62,350 nt of DNA from Desulfomicrobium escambiense DSM 10707 (GCF_000428825.1 NZ_KE386803.1:74542-136891); one strand, 5' to 3'; positions 9,671 to 20,118 are shown, counted from the first letter of the stretch. The notes: generated by a model from the sequence alone, not told the origin. A program made the numbers and translations.

Positions 9671-10054
9671 TTGAACGTGATGCGTTGTGCTGCAACAAAA
9701 TTTTACAGCCGTTGTTGCCGAATATTTCCGGGGAAAACAAGGAAGAAGAACTGTAAGACAAAAAACAATCTTTTGAGTAAGAGGTATTCGTCAAAAAATC
9801 AGTGCGGTTGTATATAAGATGCTGATTTTTGTATGGCAGGGTCGACAGTACTGTAGTGAAGCGTGTGGCGATCAGTCTTTCGGGCCGGGAGGGGTGATGG
9901 ATTGATCGGATCGAAGGCTGTCCGGCGGCGCAAGAGTGCAGGTCTGCTTCGGAGGGTTGGAATCCGGTGATGAACGCTGCGGATGCGGGGATGTCGGTGC
10001 GTGGATGAGACGGCATCCAGGCCGGAGCGGGCCGGAATCCGGGCGGCAGAACTG

Positions 10055-10090
10055 AAAAATCCTCCCGGCTGAGGAGGCGGGAGGATTTTT
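10055..10090. terminator. Bidirectional intrinsic terminator
   Basis: AAAAATCCTCCCG (10055-10067) pairs perfectly with CGGGAGGATTTTT (10078-10090), giving a GC-rich stem with A and T tracts at its base on both strands. It follows the stop of the minus-strand small gene at 10159 and can insulate the WYL/cas promoter region from it. Confidence 0.85.
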
Positions 10091-10158
10091 GCGTTGGCGC
10101 CGTCTGTTCGGAGCCTGGCGGACCGGGCGGGCGTTTTGGCGCTGAGTATGCTTGGGTG

Positions 10159-10368
10159 CTAGATGCGGCCCATGGAGTGGCGCAGTCTGAGTTCGTTCAG
10201 GATGGCGTTTTCGTAGTGGGCCGAGGGCGGGCACTCGTGTTCGGGGGTTTCGAGGTACTTGTCGAGCATCTGGCTTTCTTCCCAAAAATCGAGCAATTCG
10301 TCGTTGCCGAGGATCTTGAGCTGGTCTTCCAGGGTGAAGGGATCCTCATTGGGAAGGAATCGTGCCAT
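10159..10368 (-). CDS. Small acidic protein of unknown function (69 aa)
   Basis: This 69-residue protein begins MARFLPNEDPFTLEDQLKIL and ends LNELRLRHSMGRI. It is rich in acidic residues and leucine and is predicted helical, with one cysteine and no membrane segment. A GGAG ribosome site lies 8 nt before the ATG. The reading frame continues far upstream, but the ribosome site and the terminator just downstream favour this short gene. I do not recognise a family. It is divergent from mfd and preceded by a structured leader (10383-10439). It may be a lineage-specific conserved protein, but I cannot test that here. Confidence 0.65.
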   Translation of the reverse strand: MARFLPNEDPFTLEDQLKILGNDELLDFWEESQMLDKYLETPEHECPPSAHYENAILNELRLRHSMGRI

Positions 10369-10382
10369 CGAGTATGCTCCTT

Positions 10383-10439
10383 GGACAGGGTTACGGGGGC
10401 CGCAAGCCCAGTCCTTACCCATACCAACCTGGGCTGTCC
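10383..10439 (-). promoter_or_regulatory. Structured 5' leader of the 69-aa gene
   Basis: On the minus strand GGACAG (10439-10434) pairs with CTGTCC (10388-10383). Inside it CCCAG (10433-10429) pairs with CTGGG (10411-10407) around a 17-nt loop. The closing stem ends about two bases before the AAGGAG ribosome site of the small gene. This layout suits a cis-acting RNA element that influences translation. I could not match it to any riboswitch class I know. Confidence 0.4.
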
Positions 10440-10632
10440 ATCCTTTTTCAGGGTGTCCCGGAGGGCGACGGAGCGCAGGGAGAGGCCGCGGAGTCCCGCC
10501 CCGGGAATGGACTCGGAGAGGCCCTTCATCGCGAGGGGCGTTTCCCTGCGCATGCTTGACCTGAGGCGTCTTTTGGGCAACGTAGGGTTGCCGCAGCTTG
10601 GGCCCAGCCCGGCCGCGCATGGCCGAAACCCG

Positions 10633-13600
10633 ATGCACAAGCCGCCTCCCGACGGGGGGCGGCCTTTCCCCGTTCCTCCAACCCGTGACCGGTACCGCGT
10701 GTTCATTCCCCCCGCCCTGCAGAAGCTCGTTTCCGGCGCCGACCGACAGCAGCGCATTTTCAAGAGCGGCCCCGCGGCCCAGATGTACCTGGCGCACGCT
10801 TTCATGGAACAGGGCCAGAACGTCGTGCTTGTCCTGCCGCCAAGCGCCGACATGCCCCTGTACGCCTCCCTAGCCCGCATCCTGTCTCCGGGCGATCAGG
10901 AGCGGAACTTTTGGGAGCGCCGCTGGCTGCGCTTTCCGCACTACAACATCGAGGACCCGCGTCGCTCCCCCTGGCCCGACCGCTGGCGGGCCCTCTTCAC
11001 CCTGGCCCACAAGGGCAAGGGCAGAGGCGTTCTCCTGCCCCTGGAAAACCTGATCCAGAAATGGCCGCATCCGGACCTGCTGCAGCGTGAGCACCTTTCC
11101 GTAGCGCAGGGTGACGAGATCGACCAGGATGACCTCCTCGAAACCCTGGTCAACTGGGGGTACACCCGGGTGTCCATGGTCACGGCCATGGGCGAGGCGT
11201 CCCTGCGCGGCGACATCATGGACATCTTCTGCCCGGGCTACGAGCATCCCCTGCGCCTGGAGTTCTTCGGCGACGCCCTGGAGCGCATCCGTCTCTTCGA
11301 GCCCATGACCCAGCGTTCCCGGGCAGAGCTCAAGTCCGCCGTGGTCCTGCCCGTTGCCGGCTGCATCGGCGCCGAGACCTACCGTGAGGCGGCGCGGGGC
11401 ATGTTCGACGGGTGGATGCGTCTGGGTGAAATTTCCAAGGGGACGCGTGCCGATCTGGAAAAGGAACTGCTGCAGCCCCACCCGCACCTGCCCCCGAGCA
11501 TGTACTATCCCGACACCGTGGGCCTGGAGTCCTGGCTGCCCGAGGGGTGCGTCTTCCTCATGGCCGAGGCCCAGGACCTGCGCACCAAGCTGGAGGAGAC
11601 GAGCTGGGCCTGGCAGAACCATTTTCGCGACGAGGAGCGCCTGTGGCCCCGGCACGGCCTGATCCAGACCCCCGGCGACGTGCGCCGGATCTGGGAGCAG
11701 GGCCGGCAGATCTTGTGCGAGAGCCTGGTCATGGGCGTCAGGGAGGAGGGCGCGGATCTGCCCGAGGAGGCGGTCAACGCCTTCGAGGACCTGTTCTGGA
11801 CCCCCGAGAGCCGCAACCGCCCCTGGCGGGCCCTGATGCAGGAGGTCGACGCCTGGCGGCGCGAGTGGCGCCAGACCCTGCTGTGCTTCCATTCCGAACA
11901 GTCGCGCCGCAAGTTCATGCAGCTCGCGGCCCAGGACGACCAGGTCTTCAAGACGGCCTACGCGCCCGGCGAGTCGGGCATCTTCGCCCTGGTCGGCTCT
12001 CTTGGCCACGGTATGCGCCTGCCCTGGGCCGGCGTGCAGCTCCTGCCCGAGTCCGTGCTCCAGCCCGGGGCGCCCAAGGCCCAGCGCGCGGCGAGCAAGG
12101 CCTTCAAGGGTCTCGACGCCTTCGACGAACTGGAGCAGGGCGACCTGCTCGTGCACCGCGACTACGGCCTGTGCCGTTTCGGCGGCCTGCAGCGCATCAA
12201 GTTCGGCGACGTGGCCAACGACTATCTCCTGTTGCAGTACGACGGCGAGGACCGCCTCTACCTGCCCGTGGACCGCCTCGGCCAGGTCCAGCGCTACAAG
12301 GGTCCCGACGGCGCGGCCCCGGCCCTGGACCGTCTGGGCGGCACGGCCTGGTCCAAGGCCCGCGAGCGCACGCGGCAGTCCATCGCCAAGATCGCCCGCG
12401 ACCTGGTCGAGATGTACGCCTTCCGCAAGATCGCCAAGGGCTACCGTTACAAGCCCGTCTCGGAGCTGTACTGGGAGTTCGAGGCCAGCTTCGGCTTCGA
12501 GGAGACGCGCGACCAGGAGAAGGCCATCGCCGACGTGCTGGCCGACATGGAGAAGGCCGAGCCCATGGACCGCCTGGTCTGCGGCGACGTGGGCTTCGGC
12601 AAGACCGAGGTGGCCCTGCGCGCGGCCTTCCGCGCCGTCCTGGACGGCAAGCAGGTGGCCCTGCTGTGCCCGACCACGGTCCTGGCCGAGCAGCACTACC
12701 AGACCTTCCGCCAGCGCATGGAACCCTTCTCCATCAACGTCGGCCTGCTGAGCCGCTTCGTCCCGGCGGCGGGGCAGAAGCGGGTCCTCGAAGCGACGCG
12801 GCGCGGCCAGGTGGACGTGCTCATCGGCACCCACCGCATGCTTTCCAAGGACGTGGAGTTCGCCAACCTGGCGCTCATGATCCTCGACGAGGAGCAGCGC
12901 TTCGGCGTCAAGCACAAGGAGCGCCTGAAGAAGATGCGCTCGACCATCGACGTGCTGACCCTGACGGCCACGCCCATCCCGCGCACCCTGCAGCTGTCCC
13001 TGTCGGGCATCCGGGGCTTGAGCGTCATCGAGACCCCGCCCCGCGACCGCAAGCCCGTCGAGACCTCCCTCATGGAGCGCGACCCCGAGCAGCTGCGGGC
13101 CATCCTGGAGCGTGAGCTGGCCCGCGGCGGCCAGGTCTTCTGGGTCTACAACCGCGTGCAGGGCTTGGAGCGGGTGGCGGAGTTCGTGTCCGGCCTGGTG
13201 CCTGGGGCGCGGGTCGGCATGGGCCACGGCCAGATGAAGGCCCACGACCTCGAGGAGACCATGCACAAGTTCTGGCACGGCGAACTCGACGTCCTGGTCT
13301 GCACGGCCATCGTCGAGTCTGGGCTGGATTTTCCGCGGGCCAACACCCTCATCGTCGACCAGGCCCAGCTCTTCGGCCTGGGCCAGCTCTACCAGCTGCG
13401 CGGCAGGGTGGGGCGCTCCAGCGAGCAGGCCTACGCCTATTTCATCATCCCCGACCTGGACCGCCTGCAGGAAACATCGCGCAAGCGCCTGAAGATCATC
13501 CTCGACATGGACTACCTCGGCGCCGGCTTCAAGGTGGCCATGGAGGACCTGCGCCTGCGCGGGGCCGGCAACATCCTGGGCGAGGCCCAGTCCGGGACCA

Positions 13601-14163
13601 TCGGCAAGGTCGGCCTGGACCTGTTCCTCGAAATGCTCGAGGAGGAGGTCACGAGGCTCAGAGGCGGCAAGGTCGAGACCGAGATCGAGCCGGAGCTCAA
13701 CCTCGGCTTCCAGGCCCTCATCCCCGAGGAGTACGTGTCCGACCCCAAGGAGCGCCTGCACTACTACAAGGCCCTGTCGTCCTGCCGCGACGAAGGGGAG
13801 ATCGCCGAGATCGTGGACGACATGCGCGACCGCTTCGGCTCCCTGCCCGACGCCCTGAAGACCTTCGTGGCCGTGCTGATGATCAAGATCGACGCGCGTC
13901 GGCTGGGTGCGGTGCGCATGGACCTCTTCGAGGACCGGGCGCTGGTGCACTGGGACGAGACACGGCACAACCTCGACCCGGTCCGCCTCATGGCCTGGGT
14001 GGGCGAGAACGCAGCGGCGGCCAGGATCCTGCCGCCGGCCAAGCTGGAACTGCGCATGCCGGGACATGGTGCCGTCACGGCGGCCATGCAGGCCCTCAAG
14101 GACATGCTCCTGGGCCTGCGGGACAGGTTGGGTGCCGGCGCCGCGGAGGCGGGACAAGATTGA
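10633..14163 (+). CDS. mfd: Transcription-repair coupling factor Mfd
   Basis: This SF2 translocase is about 1176 residues; E. coli Mfd has 1148. It removes RNA polymerase stalled at DNA lesions and recruits UvrA. The N-terminal UvrB-like module begins near FIPPALQKLVSGADRQQ. The RNA-polymerase-interacting domain is near residue 500 (GDLLVHRDYGLCRFGGL). Walker A is GDVGFGKTEVALRAA near 651, and the DEEQ box lies in LILDEEQRFGVKHKE. A RecG-like TRG region and a C-terminal regulatory domain follow. The start is uncertain: the ATG at 10633 gives the usual length, ATG 10552 and GTG 10699 are alternatives, and none has a strong ribosome site. uvrC lies at the other end of the window. Confidence 0.93.
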   Translation: MHKPPPDGGRPFPVPPTRDRYRVFIPPALQKLVSGADRQQRIFKSGPAAQMYLAHAFMEQGQNVVLVLPPSADMPLYASLARILSPGDQERNFWERRWLRFPHYNIEDPRRSPWPDRWRALFTLAHKGKGRGVLLPLENLIQKWPHPDLLQREHLSVAQGDEIDQDDLLETLVNWGYTRVSMVTAMGEASLRGDIMDIFCPGYEHPLRLEFFGDALERIRLFEPMTQRSRAELKSAVVLPVAGCIGAETYREAARGMFDGWMRLGEISKGTRADLEKELLQPHPHLPPSMYYPDTVGLESWLPEGCVFLMAEAQDLRTKLEETSWAWQNHFRDEERLWPRHGLIQTPGDVRRIWEQGRQILCESLVMGVREEGADLPEEAVNAFEDLFWTPESRNRPWRALMQEVDAWRREWRQTLLCFHSEQSRRKFMQLAAQDDQVFKTAYAPGESGIFALVGSLGHGMRLPWAGVQLLPESVLQPGAPKAQRAASKAFKGLDAFDELEQGDLLVHRDYGLCRFGGLQRIKFGDVANDYLLLQYDGEDRLYLPVDRLGQVQRYKGPDGAAPALDRLGGTAWSKARERTRQSIAKIARDLVEMYAFRKIAKGYRYKPVSELYWEFEASFGFEETRDQEKAIADVLADMEKAEPMDRLVCGDVGFGKTEVALRAAFRAVLDGKQVALLCPTTVLAEQHYQTFRQRMEPFSINVGLLSRFVPAAGQKRVLEATRRGQVDVLIGTHRMLSKDVEFANLALMILDEEQRFGVKHKERLKKMRSTIDVLTLTATPIPRTLQLSLSGIRGLSVIETPPRDRKPVETSLMERDPEQLRAILERELARGGQVFWVYNRVQGLERVAEFVSGLVPGARVGMGHGQMKAHDLEETMHKFWHGELDVLVCTAIVESGLDFPRANTLIVDQAQLFGLGQLYQLRGRVGRSSEQAYAYFIIPDLDRLQETSRKRLKIILDMDYLGAGFKVAMEDLRLRGAGNILGEAQSGTIGKVGLDLFLEMLEEEVTRLRGGKVETEIEPELNLGFQALIPEEYVSDPKERLHYYKALSSCRDEGEIAEIVDDMRDRFGSLPDALKTFVAVLMIKIDARRLGAVRMDLFEDRALVHWDETRHNLDPVRLMAWVGENAAAARILPPAKLELRMPGHGAVTAAMQALKDMLLGLRDRLGAGAAEAGQD

Positions 14164-14315
14164 ACTGGACTCGGCCTGCGCTCAAGGTTAGTACCGTGAA
14201 CGCGTTTGACGTTCGCGCGCCCTGGCCCCGCGCTCTTTTCGATGCGCCGGTTGGGCCGTGCGCGTTCGTCGAAGACGTGCCCTTCAGCGACATATTCAAA
14301 GGATAAGAGCTTCCG

Positions 14316-15236
14316 ATGATCAAAAAAACGTGTTTCCGTGTTCTTCTGGCCCTGTCTCTTCTGCTCGCCGTCATCGGCCAGGCGCAGGCCGCGCAGGTCC
14401 TGGACCGCATCGTCGCCGTGGTCAACGGCGAGATCATCACCTACGTCGACCTGCAGCAGCAGATCCGCCTCATCGCGGGTCAGACCCCGCCGGCCGAGGA
14501 GGCCGCCAAGATCGCCCCCCAGGTGCTCGACGGGATGATCGACGACATCATCATGCGCCAGGAGGCGGCCAGGCTCCAGGTCGAGGTCTCCGACTCGGAA
14601 GTGGACAACGAGATCCGGCAGTTCAAGGCACGGCACCGCATGACCGAGGACGACTTCGAGCGTTCCCTGCGCCTGCAGGGGCTGACGGCGGAGCAATTCA
14701 AGGAACGCAGCCGCCAGGACATCGTCAAGCACAAGATCATCAACTACATGGTCCGGCGCAAGGTGGTGGTCACGCAGGAAGAGATCGACGCCTACAAGGA
14801 GCGCAACAGTGCCGAACTGACCACGGAGCGCACCGTTGACCTGCAGATCCTGGCCGTGATGGACTCCGCCCAGGCCGAGGAACTCTGGACCAGGATCGGT
14901 GCGGGCGAAATCGGTTTCGCCGAGGCTGTGGACCGGTATTCCGTGGGTCCCAAGGCCGACGACGGCGTCATGGCCGGCGTGCGGTGGCGCGACCTGGCCG
15001 AGCCCTGGCGTCAGGCCCTGCGGGACCTTTCCGTTGGCGACATGAGCCGTCCCGAGCTGATTCAGGAGCGCTGGGTCATCCTCAAGCTGCTGGACCGCAA
15101 GGACGAGGCGCGGCAGGAGCAGGGCACCGTCGAAGATGAGGTGCGCGAGGCCATCATGCGTCCCAAGCTCGAAGAGCGTTTCAAGGAATACATGGCCGGG
15201 CTGCGCGCCAAGGCCGTGATCGACAAGCGGCTCTAG
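14316..15236 (+). CDS. SurA-like periplasmic chaperone/peptidyl-prolyl isomerase
   Basis: This 306-residue protein has a cleavable signal peptide (about residues 1-24, ending QAQAA). The SurA N-terminal domain starts VLDRIVAVVNGEIITYVDLQ and includes the helix with IIMRQEAARLQVEVSDSEV. A parvulin-type domain spans about 170-265 (DLQILAVMD to ERWVILKLLD). Such proteins help fold outer-membrane proteins in the periplasm. The parvulin part is short and diverged, so isomerase activity is uncertain while the chaperone role is likely. It follows mfd by 152 nt and precedes a rodZ-like gene. Confidence 0.85.
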   Translation: MIKKTCFRVLLALSLLLAVIGQAQAAQVLDRIVAVVNGEIITYVDLQQQIRLIAGQTPPAEEAAKIAPQVLDGMIDDIIMRQEAARLQVEVSDSEVDNEIRQFKARHRMTEDDFERSLRLQGLTAEQFKERSRQDIVKHKIINYMVRRKVVVTQEEIDAYKERNSAELTTERTVDLQILAVMDSAQAEELWTRIGAGEIGFAEAVDRYSVGPKADDGVMAGVRWRDLAEPWRQALRDLSVGDMSRPELIQERWVILKLLDRKDEARQEQGTVEDEVREAIMRPKLEERFKEYMAGLRAKAVIDKRL

Positions 15237-15273
15237 GCCTCTTTTTCCAATCCACGACGGAGTGACGCGGAAT

Positions 15274-16209
15274 ATGGATCTGATCGAAATCGGAACGTTG
15301 CTGCGCGAAACGCGGGAGCGAAAGGGCCTGAGCATCGAGGCGGTCGAGGAGAAGACCAAGATCGCTCCCTCGGTCATTTCCGCCCTCGAAGAGGGCAACC
15401 GTGAAAGATTTCCCCACCCGGTCTACGCCAGGGGCTTCGTGCGGAGCTACGCCCTGCTGCTCGGCCTCGACGCGCAGGACCTGTGCGCGCATTTCAGCCG
15501 CGAGTATCCCGTGCCCACTGAGGCAGACCACCCCGAGCACCATGCGCCCAAAATCAGGGTCCGGACCCATGATGCGGACCACGTGAACACCATCGTGCGC
15601 GTGGTCGCCATCGCCGGCATCCTGGCCCTGGGGGCGCTTGGCTGGTACGTCTTCGACGTCTACCGTTCGCGCCAGGTCACAGAGTCCGCGCCGGCCGTTC
15701 AGGAGCCCGCGCCCGCCCCGGCGCCGCAGGCCCAGACCCTGCCGCCCGAGAATGTGCCCGCCCCCCTGACGCAAATGCAGGAGGTGGCCGCCGAGCCGCA
15801 ACTCCCGGCAGGAGCCGAGGCCGTGCAGAACGCCTCTCCCGCCGATGCCGGCAATGCCTCCGCCGCCCCCGCCGCCGGGCAGGTTCCGGCGCCTGCGGCC
15901 GCGAAACAGCCCGAGGCCTCCGTCGTCGCCCCCGCGGTGACCCGCGAGCAGGCGCCAAGCGCTCCCGCGGCCACCGGCGGCGAGCGGACGCTGCGCATCA
16001 GCGCGAGCTCGGCCAGTTGGCTGCAGGCTCGGCCCGACGACAAGGTCGTGGACTATTTCTTGCGCAAGGGGGAGTCGGCGACGATCACCTTCCGCGACTC
16101 CCTGAGCGTCAAGTTCGGCAATGCCGGCGGCGTGGCCCTCGAACTCGACGGCAAACCCTACCCCTTCGAGGCCAAGCTCGGGGAGGTCAAGACGCTGGTC
16201 GTGCAGTAG
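15274..16209 (+). CDS. rodZ: RodZ-like HTH membrane protein (DUF4115)
   Basis: This protein is about 311 residues. An XRE-type helix-turn-helix spans residues 1-70 (LLRETRERKGLSIEAVEEKTKI). One transmembrane helix lies near 104-127 (VAIAGILALGALGWYVF), followed by a long proline/alanine-rich periplasmic linker. The C-terminal DUF4115 domain (RTLRISASSASWLQARPDD onward) completes the RodZ layout. RodZ links MreB filaments to the cell-shape machinery. The ATG at 15274 has a GGAG 11 nt upstream. A GTG at 15262 is possible but sits directly on that ribosome site. Confidence 0.86.
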   Translation: MDLIEIGTLLRETRERKGLSIEAVEEKTKIAPSVISALEEGNRERFPHPVYARGFVRSYALLLGLDAQDLCAHFSREYPVPTEADHPEHHAPKIRVRTHDADHVNTIVRVVAIAGILALGALGWYVFDVYRSRQVTESAPAVQEPAPAPAPQAQTLPPENVPAPLTQMQEVAAEPQLPAGAEAVQNASPADAGNASAAPAAGQVPAPAAAKQPEASVVAPAVTREQAPSAPAATGGERTLRISASSASWLQARPDDKVVDYFLRKGESATITFRDSLSVKFGNAGGVALELDGKPYPFEAKLGEVKTLVVQ

Positions 16210-16242
16210 GCCGGCGCCGGAAGCGTCGGCGAGGATCGGAGC

Positions 16243-16986
16243 GTGGAATTTTCCGAACAGGTTCTTGTGCTGCGGGTGGGCACGTTTCGTGAAGCGGACT
16301 GCTGGGTCCGTTTTTTTTCACCCACCCACGGCCTGCTGACGGGCTTCGCTTTTGGCGGACACCGCAGCCGCCGGCGCTTCTGCGGCTGTCTGGACCACCT
16401 GAGCGTGGTCCACTTCCGGGTCAGCCGGGGCCGTCAGGAGTATTACTGCCTGGAGGAGGGGACCCTCATCAACGGCTTCCCGACCCTCAAGCGGGACCTC
16501 AAGAAGTTGGGGATGATCAGCAACTGCGTGCGTTTCTTCGAGTCCCTGTCCTTCACCCCGGACGGGTACGCGCCGGCCTACGCCCTGCTGCGGGAGACCC
16601 TGGAGGCCCTGGACCGGGAAGAGCCGGGGTCGTGGTTCATCCCGCTGCTGTTTCGGGCCAAGATGGCCTTTTCCCAGGGCTACCAGCCGGACCTGCGGCG
16701 CTGCCGCCAGTGCGGCGGCCCCCTCGACGCCCATCACCGCTCGGTCTTCGCCGTGCAGGAGGGCGGGCTCTATTGTCTGCGCTGCCCGTCTGGGGGCGGC
16801 GCCAAGATTTCCACCTCCCGCGAGACCCTGGGGCTGCTGGACCATCTGGCCCGCACGGGCCCCAAGGAATGGGCCGGCCTCATGCCGCCGGCCAGGGTGC
16901 GGGAGGAATGCGCCCACCTCGTGGACGCCTTTGTCCAATGCCATCTGGGCCTGACCTGCGAGGGCAACCGCTTCGTGCGGTGCTGA
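16243..16986 (+). CDS. recO: DNA repair protein RecO
   Basis: This 247-residue protein starts with GTG. The N-terminal OB fold begins EQVLVLRVGTFREADCWVRFF, and the linker carries the family's FSPTHGLLTGFAFG pattern. A CxxC...CxxC zinc module (CRQCGGPL and CLRCPSG, about residues 151-182) is typical of RecO. RecO loads RecA with RecR and anneals single strands in gap repair. It sits between the rodZ-like gene and glyQ, 33 nt from each. Family length is normal. Confidence 0.9.
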   Translation: MEFSEQVLVLRVGTFREADCWVRFFSPTHGLLTGFAFGGHRSRRRFCGCLDHLSVVHFRVSRGRQEYYCLEEGTLINGFPTLKRDLKKLGMISNCVRFFESLSFTPDGYAPAYALLRETLEALDREEPGSWFIPLLFRAKMAFSQGYQPDLRRCRQCGGPLDAHHRSVFAVQEGGLYCLRCPSGGGAKISTSRETLGLLDHLARTGPKEWAGLMPPARVREECAHLVDAFVQCHLGLTCEGNRFVRC

Positions 16987-17019
16987 CGCGGCCGGGCATA
17001 TCGTTCTAAGGAGCTTCGC

Positions 17020-17889
<870 letters not shown>

Positions 17890-17926
17890 CCTTCCCGTTC
17901 ACGGGTTCTGCATAGGGAGTTTTTTC

Positions 17927-20008
17927 ATGAGTCATTTCGTTCTTGAGATCGGTGTGGAGGAAATGCCGGCGCGTTTCCTGCCCCTGCTGGACCGGGAGCT
18001 GCGCGAACGCTTCGAGGCCCTGCTCGGCGAGTCCGGGCTCGAATTCGGCGCCGTGGCCTCCTTTTCCACGCCCCGGCGTCTGGTGGTGGACATCACGGGA
18101 CTGGCCGGCGTGCAGAAGACCGAGGAGATCGTGGTCTCGGGCCCGCCCGTGCGCATCGCCCTCGACGCCGACGGAAAACCGACCAAGGCGGGGCTGGGCT
18201 TCGCCAAGTCCCAGAACGTTGAGTTCGACCAGGTCTACGTGGAGAAGACGGACAAGGGCGAGTACCTGGCCCTGAAGAAGACCGTCGGCGGCCGCGTCGC
18301 GGCCGACATCCTGGCCGAGACGTGCGCGGCCGTGCTGCCGTCCCTGACCTTCCCCAAGAAGATGCAGTGGATCGGCAAGGACTGCACTTTCGGCCGCCCC
18401 GTGCGCTGGCTCCTGGCCATGCTGGACGACAGGGCGGTGCCCTTCGACTTCGCGGGCCTGACGGCGGGCTCGGAAACACGCGGTCACCGTGTCATGGGTC
18501 CCGGCCCCTTCGCCGTGCCCCACGCCGACGACTACGCCCGCGTCCTTCTTGAGCAGGGCAGGGTGGTCCTCGACGCCGCGGCCCGCAGGTCCGCCATACG
18601 CGCCGACGGCGACCGCCTGGCCGCCGAGGTCGGCGGTACGGTGGAGTGGTCCGAGTCGCTGCTGGACCAGGTGGCCAACCTGGTGGAGGCGCCCAGGGCC
18701 ATGCTTGGCGGCTTTCACGAAAAATTCCTGGAACTTCCGGCCGAAGTCCTGCTGACGAGCATGGAAACCCACCAGAAGAGTTTCGGCCTGCGCGGTGCGG
18801 ACGGCAAGCTCCTGCCGTATTTCCTGACCGCCGCCAACATCGAGTCCCGCGAGCCCGCCCTGGTCCGTAAGGGCTGGGAGAGGGTCCTGCGGGCCCGCCT
18901 GGAGGACGCCCGCTTCTTCTGGGAGGCAGACTGCGCCGCCACCTTCGAGCAGTGGCTGGACAAGCTCGACAAGGTCATCTTCATCGGCCCACTCGGCACC
19001 ATGGGCGACAAGACCCGCAGGCTCGAAAAGCTCGCCGCGTCCATCGCCTCGCGCATCGCCCCGGAACTGTCCGCGGACATGGGCCGGGCAGGCCGCCTGT
19101 CCAAGGCCGATCTCGTATCCGAGATGGTCTACGAGTTCGACGACCTGCAGGGCAAGATGGGCGGCATCTACGCCCGCATGAAGGGCAAGGGCGAGACCGT
19201 GGCCCGGGCGCTCTACGAGCAGTACCTGCCCGCGGGCCAGGATTCCCCGCTGCCGGGGAGCATGGCCGGCGTCATCCTGTCCCTGGCCGACAAGCTTGAC
19301 AACCTGGCCGGCTGCTTCGGCCTGGGCATGATGCCCACGGGCGCGGCCGACCCGTACGCCCTGCGGCGCAACGCCCTGGGCGTGTGTCGCATCGTGCTCG
19401 AAAAGGGGCTGACCCTGGACCTGGCGGAACTCCTGCGCGAGGCCCAGGTCGGGTACGTCGGTGTGGAGTGGAAGCTGCCGCCCGAAGAGGCGCTGGACAA
19501 GCTCATGGATTTCTTCGGCCAGCGTCTGCGCGCCTACTGGAACGCCCAGGGCGTCCCGACCCTGGTCCTCGAGGCTGCCATGGCCCCCGGCTTTGGCGAC
19601 ATCTTCGAGACTTGGCGGCGGGTGGAGGCCCTGGCCGATTTTAGCCGCGAGGCGGATTTCGAGGCCTCGGTCCTGACCTTCAAGCGCGCAGCCAACATCA
19701 TCCGCAAGCAGGCCGGTCAGGAACTCTCGGGCGAGATCCGCGAGAACCTGCTCGAAGGCGACGCCGAGAAGGCCTTCTGGGCCGCGCTGCAGGCCGTCGA
19801 GCCCGAGTGGGCCCGTCTGGCCGAGGCCGGCGACTACCCGAAGATGCTGGCCCTCCTGGGCACCCTGCGCCCGGTGGTGGACGCCTTCTTCGACGGCGTC
19901 ATGGTTATGTGCGACGACGCGGCCTTGCGCACCAATCGCCTGAACCTGCTGCAAAGGCTGGTCTCGACCCTGGGACGGGTGGCCGATTTCGGAAAATTCC
20001 AGGTCTGA
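17927..20008 (+). CDS. glyS: Glycyl-tRNA synthetase beta subunit
   Basis: This 693-residue beta subunit has the typical N-terminus FVLEIGVEEMPARFLP. The conserved segment FPKKMQWIGKDCTFGRPVRW follows, and the GlyS-specific LTSMETHQKSFGLR lies mid-protein. A C-terminal tRNA-binding region with KADLVSEMVYEFDDLQG and DPYALRRNALGVCRI completes it. Beta binds the tRNA and is required for aminoacylation by alpha2beta2. A GGGAG ribosome site lies before the ATG. No truncation is seen. Confidence 0.97.
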   Translation: MSHFVLEIGVEEMPARFLPLLDRELRERFEALLGESGLEFGAVASFSTPRRLVVDITGLAGVQKTEEIVVSGPPVRIALDADGKPTKAGLGFAKSQNVEFDQVYVEKTDKGEYLALKKTVGGRVAADILAETCAAVLPSLTFPKKMQWIGKDCTFGRPVRWLLAMLDDRAVPFDFAGLTAGSETRGHRVMGPGPFAVPHADDYARVLLEQGRVVLDAAARRSAIRADGDRLAAEVGGTVEWSESLLDQVANLVEAPRAMLGGFHEKFLELPAEVLLTSMETHQKSFGLRGADGKLLPYFLTAANIESREPALVRKGWERVLRARLEDARFFWEADCAATFEQWLDKLDKVIFIGPLGTMGDKTRRLEKLAASIASRIAPELSADMGRAGRLSKADLVSEMVYEFDDLQGKMGGIYARMKGKGETVARALYEQYLPAGQDSPLPGSMAGVILSLADKLDNLAGCFGLGMMPTGAADPYALRRNALGVCRIVLEKGLTLDLAELLREAQVGYVGVEWKLPPEEALDKLMDFFGQRLRAYWNAQGVPTLVLEAAMAPGFGDIFETWRRVEALADFSREADFEASVLTFKRAANIIRKQAGQELSGEIRENLLEGDAEKAFWAALQAVEPEWARLAEAGDYPKMLALLGTLRPVVDAFFDGVMVMCDDAALRTNRLNLLQRLVSTLGRVADFGKFQV

Positions 20009-20022
20009 TGCCGTCTGCGGGC

Positions 20023-20052
20023 TTGACAGCGTCCAAAAGCATCGGCTACAGC
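20023..20052 (+). promoter_or_regulatory. Candidate sigma-70 promoter of rpsT
   Basis: A consensus -35 TTGACA lies at 20023-20028, just after glyS. A weak -10 (TACAGC, 20047-20052) follows at 18-nt spacing. This would give a 5' leader of about 60 nt before the rpsT start. The -35 is perfect; the -10 matches only three of six positions. Confidence 0.45.
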
Positions 20053-20118
20053 CTTCGGATTGCAGAGACATCTTCTTACTGACTGAAACACGCGTATATT
20101 TTTGAAAGGAGTTTTATC

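Larger units (their letters stand above)
9601..10158. other. Intergenic region upstream of the WYL/cas operon
   Basis: I see no credible gene in these 558 nt. The left part (about 9680-9840) is unusually A+T-rich and is the likely promoter region for the minus-strand WYL/cas operon. It contains a second AT-rich inverted repeat (AAAAATCAG at 9794-9802 and CTGATTTTT at 9822-9830). A strong dyad at 9643-9670 and a terminator at 10055-10090 are listed separately. I could not assign -35 and -10 boxes with confidence. Confidence 0.6.

Noticed and set aside
10381-10440. Possible SRP RNA or tRNA-like gene near the start of mfd
   Set aside because: The conserved SRP loop sequence (GGTCAGGTCCGGAAGGAAG type) and a TPsiC-type arm are both missing. 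A leader structure for the minus-strand gene fits better.
10870-14157. Very long open frame (1095 codons) antisense to mfd
   Set aside because: High-GC genes often leave long open antisense frames. Its translation is low-complexity (L, H, G, Q, A-rich) with no motifs, while the plus strand encodes a full Mfd.
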